Positions 60,365 to 64,000 of a stretch of 64,000 nucleotides of DNA are shown here, one piece after another (within the stretch, counting starts at the first letter, position 1; each line of letters starts with the position of its first letter). The DNA is from Tropicibacter sp. R16_0 (lineage in GTDB: Bacteria; Pseudomonadota; Alphaproteobacteria; Rhodobacterales; Rhodobacteraceae): assembly GCF_017743935.1 (NCBI RefSeq), contig NZ_JAGHRE010000009.1:62001-126000 (forward strand), given 5' to 3'. The translations under genes were made by a program, and so were the position numbers. A model generated the notes under the pieces. It saw nothing but the letters and a program-made list of their open reading frames with translations. It was not told where the DNA came from and made no database searches.

Positions 60365-61561
60365 ATGTTCCGTTTCATTGCCGCCCTTATCCTTGCCTGT
60401 TTCGTGACGGCCCTGCCCGTTGCTGCACAAGAGGCCGCCCCAGAGGCGCCACGTGCCGAGACCGGAGGCGCCACCACGCTCGAGGACATCATGGCCCGCC
60501 AGCGCGGAGAGCAGGTCGACGACAGCTATCGCTCGTCAAATACCGGCGCGGGCAACACCGAGGCGTTGATCGGGCAGCTTGGCACACGCGGCGTGGCCTC
60601 GGACAGCGACCTGTACCGCGCGCTGCGCTATGGCTCGGCCGATATCACCGTGTCCTCGCGTGGCCCGGCGGCTGACGTGATCATCCAGGATGGCGGCATG
60701 TGGTGGCTCACCTTCCGCACCGGCCCCCTGCGCACCTATGGCACCTACATTCTGGGTGGCATGCTGGGTGTGCTGGTCCTGTTCTTCATCCTGCGCGGCA
60801 AGATCCGTATCGAAGGCGAACGCACCGGCCGCCGCATCCTGCGCTTCAACGGGTTCGAGCGCTTTGGCCATTGGCTTTTTGGTGGGTCGTTCCTGATCCT
60901 GGGCGCCACCGGCTTGATCACGCTCTATGGCCGCGACTTCCTGATCCCGCTTATTGGACGCGATGGATTTGCCGTGATCGCGCAGGGGTGCAAATGGCTG
61001 CACAACAACATCGCCTGGGCGTTCATGCTGGGGCTGGTGATCATCACAGTGAACTGGGTCGCCCACAACATTCCAAACCGGCATGACCTGAAATGGCTGG
61101 CTGCTGGCGGGGGGTTGTTCACCAAGGGCTCGCACCCACCCGCACGCAAGTTCAACGCCGGACAAAAGATCATCTTCTGGGCCTGCGTCGTCCTGGGTGT
61201 CTCGATCAGCCTGTCGGGCCTATCGCTGCTGTTTCCCTTTGAAATGCCAATGTTTGCAAAGACCTTTGTCATCGCCAATGCCACCGGTCTGCCTGAACTG
61301 ATGGGCCTGAACCTGCCCGAGCAGATGTCGCCCCATGAAGAGATGCAATATGCCCAAGTCTGGCACGTTATGGTCGCCTATGGGTTCCTCGCCATCATCT
61401 TTGCCCACATCTATCTGGGCTCGGTCGGCATGGAAGGCGCGTTCGACGCCATGAGCACCGGCGAAGTCGAAGAACAATGGGCGCGCGAACATCACCCCAA
61501 TTGGCTGGAAGAGGTCCAAGACGCCGAACCCAAAGGCGGCGCGGCCTCCCCCGCCGAATAA
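60365..61561 (+). CDS. fdhC: Formate dehydrogenase cytochrome b subunit FdhC
   Basis: The 398-residue protein has a signal peptide (cleaved near VAA), a periplasmic segment of about 100 residues, and then five spans (first at about 126-144) with FNGFERFGHWLFGGSF and MVAYGFLAIIFAHIYLG carrying haem-ligand histidines. It reduces quinone with electrons from FdhB. The N-terminal periplasmic extension is longer than in E. coli FdnI and is usual for this alphaproteobacterial type. The next gene starts immediately at its stop. Confidence 0.93.
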   Translation: MFRFIAALILACFVTALPVAAQEAAPEAPRAETGGATTLEDIMARQRGEQVDDSYRSSNTGAGNTEALIGQLGTRGVASDSDLYRALRYGSADITVSSRGPAADVIIQDGGMWWLTFRTGPLRTYGTYILGGMLGVLVLFFILRGKIRIEGERTGRRILRFNGFERFGHWLFGGSFLILGATGLITLYGRDFLIPLIGRDGFAVIAQGCKWLHNNIAWAFMLGLVIITVNWVAHNIPNRHDLKWLAAGGGLFTKGSHPPARKFNAGQKIIFWACVVLGVSISLSGLSLLFPFEMPMFAKTFVIANATGLPELMGLNLPEQMSPHEEMQYAQVWHVMVAYGFLAIIFAHIYLGSVGMEGAFDAMSTGEVEEQWAREHHPNWLEEVQDAEPKGGAASPAE

Positions 61562-62836
61562 ATGCGCGCGCTGCTGGCCGCGCTTTTGTTGCTGCCGCCT
61601 GCTACGGCGGTGGCGGATTTTTACACCCTCAAAGGCCACGGCGGCCCGATTATGGGCATCGCCAGCGCCCCTGACGGGCGCATCGCCACCGCAAGTTTCG
61701 ACAATACTGTGGGGCTTTGGACCGATGGTGCACCCCAATGGCTTGAAGGGCACGAGGCGGCCGTAAATGTCGTGCTGTTCAATGGCACCGGAGTTTATTC
61801 CGCAGGCGATGATTTCACCCTGCGCCATTGGCCCGGAGGCGAGATCCTTGGCCGCCACAAAGGCAAGATCGTCGATCTTGCCGCCAGCAAGACGCATGTC
61901 GCAAGCGCCAGCTGGGACGGTACCATCGGGATCTGGCCGCTGGATGGCAGCCAGCCGCAGATGCTGCCCGTGGGCAGTGGCGGCATCAATTCGGTGGCTT
62001 TTTCGCCAGACGGATCACAGCTCTATTCCGCTGGAACCGACGGCACCCTGCGCTTGTGGGATGTGGCAACAGGCGAAGAACGCCAACAACTGCTGCGTCA
62101 CGGGTTCGGCCTCAACGAGTTGCTGATCAACCCGGATGACGGCTGGCTGGCCTATGGTGCTGTCGATGGCGGCACCCGTATTCTGGACCTGCAAAGTGGT
62201 GAGGAGCTGCACGATTTCACCCTGGACCGTCGGCCCATCCTGGCGCTCGCACTCAGCCCAGATCGCCGCCACCTCGCCGTGGGGGATGGTGAGGGCTATA
62301 TCATGGTGATCGACACCCAAAGCTGGCGCATCGCACGCGACTTTCGCGCCACCCTGCGCGGCCCCATCTGGGCGCTGGCGTTTTCGGCAGACGGTCAGAA
62401 CATCCATGCAGGCGGCATTGATGACGCCATGTACAGCTGGCCGCTTGCCTCGCTCAGCGAACATGGGCAGATGGCGCAAGACGCCCGCAGCTTTCTGAAA
62501 GACCCCGATGAGATGGATAATGGCGAGAGGCAGTTTGCCCGCAAGTGTTCAATCTGCCACACGTTGACACCAGATGGAAAGCGGCGCGCCGGCCCCACAC
62601 TTCACGGAGTTTTTGGCAGACCAGCGGGCACCGTACCCGGGTATCTGTATTCCCGGACATTGACGGGATCGGGCATAATCTGGTCTGATGAAACGATAAA
62701 TCAGCTTTTCGATCTGGGCCCGGACCATTACATTCCTGGATCAAAGATGCCGATGCAACGGATCACGGGCGCGCAGGACCGCGCTGATCTGATCGCTTAC
62801 TTGCGTCGCGCCACAGCATCGGAGGACACGAAATGA
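61562..62836 (+). CDS. WD40-repeat/cytochrome c fusion protein
   Basis: This 424-residue secreted protein has a signal peptide (cleaved after AVA), six or seven WD40-type blades (about 20-300; for example FDNTVGLW, ASWDGTIGIW, AGTDGTLRLWDVATGE), and a C-terminal monohaem cytochrome c (about 315-415) with Cys329-x2-Cys332-His333 (CSICH) and axial Met396 in GSKMP. It lies directly after fdhC, so a periplasmic electron-transfer or assembly role with formate dehydrogenase is likely. The start codon abuts the fdhC TAA. Its TGA overlaps the next small gene. Confidence 0.9.
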   Translation: MRALLAALLLLPPATAVADFYTLKGHGGPIMGIASAPDGRIATASFDNTVGLWTDGAPQWLEGHEAAVNVVLFNGTGVYSAGDDFTLRHWPGGEILGRHKGKIVDLAASKTHVASASWDGTIGIWPLDGSQPQMLPVGSGGINSVAFSPDGSQLYSAGTDGTLRLWDVATGEERQQLLRHGFGLNELLINPDDGWLAYGAVDGGTRILDLQSGEELHDFTLDRRPILALALSPDRRHLAVGDGEGYIMVIDTQSWRIARDFRATLRGPIWALAFSADGQNIHAGGIDDAMYSWPLASLSEHGQMAQDARSFLKDPDEMDNGERQFARKCSICHTLTPDGKRRAGPTLHGVFGRPAGTVPGYLYSRTLTGSGIIWSDETINQLFDLGPDHYIPGSKMPMQRITGAQDRADLIAYLRRATASEDTK

Positions 62837-62958
62837 AAGCCTTTCTTGCCGCTCTTGCCGCGATGGCCGTGATCACCGTTGCTGCCCCTTTTGCGTTAGA
62901 TGCCGTGGGGTTCACCGCAGCCGACAGCACCACCAGCTCGTCGGTACGCCTCGACTGA
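62833..62958 (+). CDS. 41-residue secreted or membrane peptide
   Basis: The short gene opens with ATG overlapping the WD40-cytochrome TGA (ATGA) and encodes a hydrophobic N-terminal segment, MKAFLAALAAMAVITVAAPFA, then 20 polar residues. It may be a membrane-anchored subunit or a cleaved export peptide. Coupling to the fdh operon supports it being translated. Confidence 0.72.
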   Translation: MKAFLAALAAMAVITVAAPFALDAVGFTAADSTTSSSVRLD

Positions 62959-63060
62959 TCCCACTCCTGCGGCCTTGGGCCCGCACCGCGTGCCTCGACA
63001 TTCTGGCGCTGGTGGTATCTGGTGGAAACCCAGCCTGTTATCAAACGTAGCCAAACCTAG

Positions 63061-63933
63061 ATGTCCGACTATCTGACCACCCGCGAATTGGCCGAATTGC
63101 TGCGCCTGGGCGAACGCAAGGTCTATGACCTGGCCTCGTCAGGGGAGATCCCTTGCGTGCGCGCCACTGGCAAGCTGCTCTTTCCCCGGGCCGAGATCAC
63201 CGCCTGGCTGGCCTCGTCGCGTACAGGCCCACAAGTGGCTGAACCGCCACTGCCCGCGATCGTTGCTGGCAGTCACGACCCGTTGCTGGACTGGGCGATC
63301 CGTGAAAGTGGCTCGGGGCTGGCAACCTACTATGACGGGTCTTTCGACGGGCTGGCACGGCTGGCCGATCGCTCGGCCCAGGCTGCTTCGCTGCACATCC
63401 ATGAAGAGGACGGGTTCAACACCGGTTCCCTGCGCGACCGCCTGGGCGAGGCACCGGTTGTGTTGATCGAAGTGGCCCGCCGCCAACGCGGGTTGCTGTT
63501 GGCCCCAGGCGTTGCGGACATCGAGGGTTTTGGCGATTTGGCAGGACGCCGCGTTGTCCTGCGCCAATCAACGGCCGCGAGCCAACATCTGTTCCTGTCC
63601 GAACTGGCCGCTCATGATCTGTCCCCAGAGGATCTGCAAACCCCTGCCCCCTGCGCCCGCACCGAAGAGGACATGGCCATTGCTCTACAAGGCGGCAAGG
63701 GAGAGGTCGGGTTCGGACTGGGCGCAATGGCGCGGCTCTACCGGCTGGGATTTGTCCCCACTCACAGCGAGCGCGTCGATCTGGCCATCTGGCGCCGCGC
63801 GGCTTTTGACGTGCCGATGCAGGCGCTTTTGTCGTTCCTGCGGTCGGACCGTTTCGCCGCCCGAGCAGATGAGATGGGCGGATACGACCTGACCCACGCG
63901 GGCCAGATCCATCACAACGGCGCCAGCGGCTAA
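63061..63933 (+). CDS. HTH regulator with periplasmic-binding-protein-like sensor domain
   Basis: This 290-residue protein has an excisionase/MerR-like HTH at the N-terminus (LTTRELAELLRLGERKVYDLASSGEIPC and FPRAEITAWL) and a PBP-like domain from about 65 to 285 (PAIVAGSHDPLLDWAIRESG; LIEVARRQRGLLLAPGV; GEVGFGLGAMARLYRLGF). It resembles one-component regulators with a ModA/PBP-like (PF12727 type) sensor that respond to molybdate, tungstate or cofactor precursors. Its place at the end of the fdh cluster suggests control of fdh or Mo/W genes. An own promoter is possible in the 102-base gap before it. Confidence 0.84.
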   Translation: MSDYLTTRELAELLRLGERKVYDLASSGEIPCVRATGKLLFPRAEITAWLASSRTGPQVAEPPLPAIVAGSHDPLLDWAIRESGSGLATYYDGSFDGLARLADRSAQAASLHIHEEDGFNTGSLRDRLGEAPVVLIEVARRQRGLLLAPGVADIEGFGDLAGRRVVLRQSTAASQHLFLSELAAHDLSPEDLQTPAPCARTEEDMAIALQGGKGEVGFGLGAMARLYRLGFVPTHSERVDLAIWRRAAFDVPMQALLSFLRSDRFAARADEMGGYDLTHAGQIHHNGASG

Positions 63934-64000
63934 CCTGTCCGTTTTCTTCTTGTTCCAAAACACGGTCGCCGAAGGCTTTGGCCGCGGGCCAAATCGACAG

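Noticed and set aside
1-64000. tRNA, rRNA or CRISPR loci
   Set aside because: No cloverleaf-like cluster, conserved rRNA segment or spaced direct-repeat array was seen on either strand by eye; tRNAscan-SE and a CRISPR finder would settle it.

Overview
The window looks like a chromosomal segment of a marine alphaproteobacterium of the order Rhodobacterales (Roseobacter group, Ruegeria-like). The evidence is the uniformly GC-rich coding, the many ATGA/GTGA-coupled operons, and the family set: a ruvX-DUF1289 neighbourhood, hmu haem uptake with two ExbD copies, the Fdh block with DUF3305/DUF3306/TorD, the VC_2705-type symporter module, TRAP transporters and UgpC-type sugar ABC systems. No rRNA, tRNA, CRISPR array or intact insertion sequence was recognised. 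The taxonomic call is inference from gene content, since no database search was possible.

Layout. 1-5163: 3' end of an unidentified gene, ruvX, a DUF1289 protein, a membrane-anchored MepA-like peptidase candidate, a tandem SpoIIAA-like protein, a 2-oxoglutarate dioxygenase coupled to a TauE/SafE exporter, and dusA. 5164-5700: no recognisable gene. 5701-18879: a galactoside island. An IclR regulator and a UgpC-type ATPase read left; a sugar-binding protein, two permeases, a GH4 alpha-galactosidase, an IlvD/Edd aldonate dehydratase, an SDR, dgoK, dgoA, an SMP-30 lactonase and a GH42 beta-galactosidase read right. Together they describe import and hydrolysis of alpha- and beta-galactosides and oxidation of galactose by the De Ley-Doudoroff route to pyruvate and glyceraldehyde-3-phosphate. 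19087-22099: soxR faces a DUF1330-MFS-MBL operon across a perfect 18-bp SoxR box placed inside a 19-bp promoter spacer. 22258-25671: a LysR regulator and tcuAB (tricarballylate oxidation).

25906-34937: a haem uptake locus: outer-membrane receptor, ExbB, two ExbD proteins and TonB on one side, hmuSTUV on the other, with an AT-rich promoter region between. 34938-36056: an isolated contractile tail-sheath protein with no other tail gene nearby. 36134-39257: a TRAP transporter. 39737-48528: an acetate module: acetyl-CoA synthetase, an adjacent adenylate kinase, a DUF4212 subunit plus sodium:solute symporter, a cNMP/CBS/DUF294 protein, a small membrane protein and a membrane-bound PAS-like plus DEDDh exonuclease. 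48589-51522: flavin reductase, DUF6505-like, BirA-like/DUF4444, Mrp ATPase and DUF6494-like genes.

51591-63933: a formate dehydrogenase island. It holds a short TupA-like domain fused to cytochrome c, an iron-sulfur protein, DUF3305, DUF3306, TorD, a small Tat protein, FdhA/B/C, a WD40-cytochrome c fusion, a 41-residue secreted or membrane peptide, and an HTH regulator with a periplasmic-binding-protein-like sensor domain.

The most unusual items are the orphan tail sheath, the TupA-like/cytochrome c fusion, the SoxR-boxed DUF1330-MFS-MBL operon, the paired ExbD proteins of which one lacks the proton-carrying Asp, the SDR with Asn in place of the catalytic Lys, and the Acs-Adk pairing.
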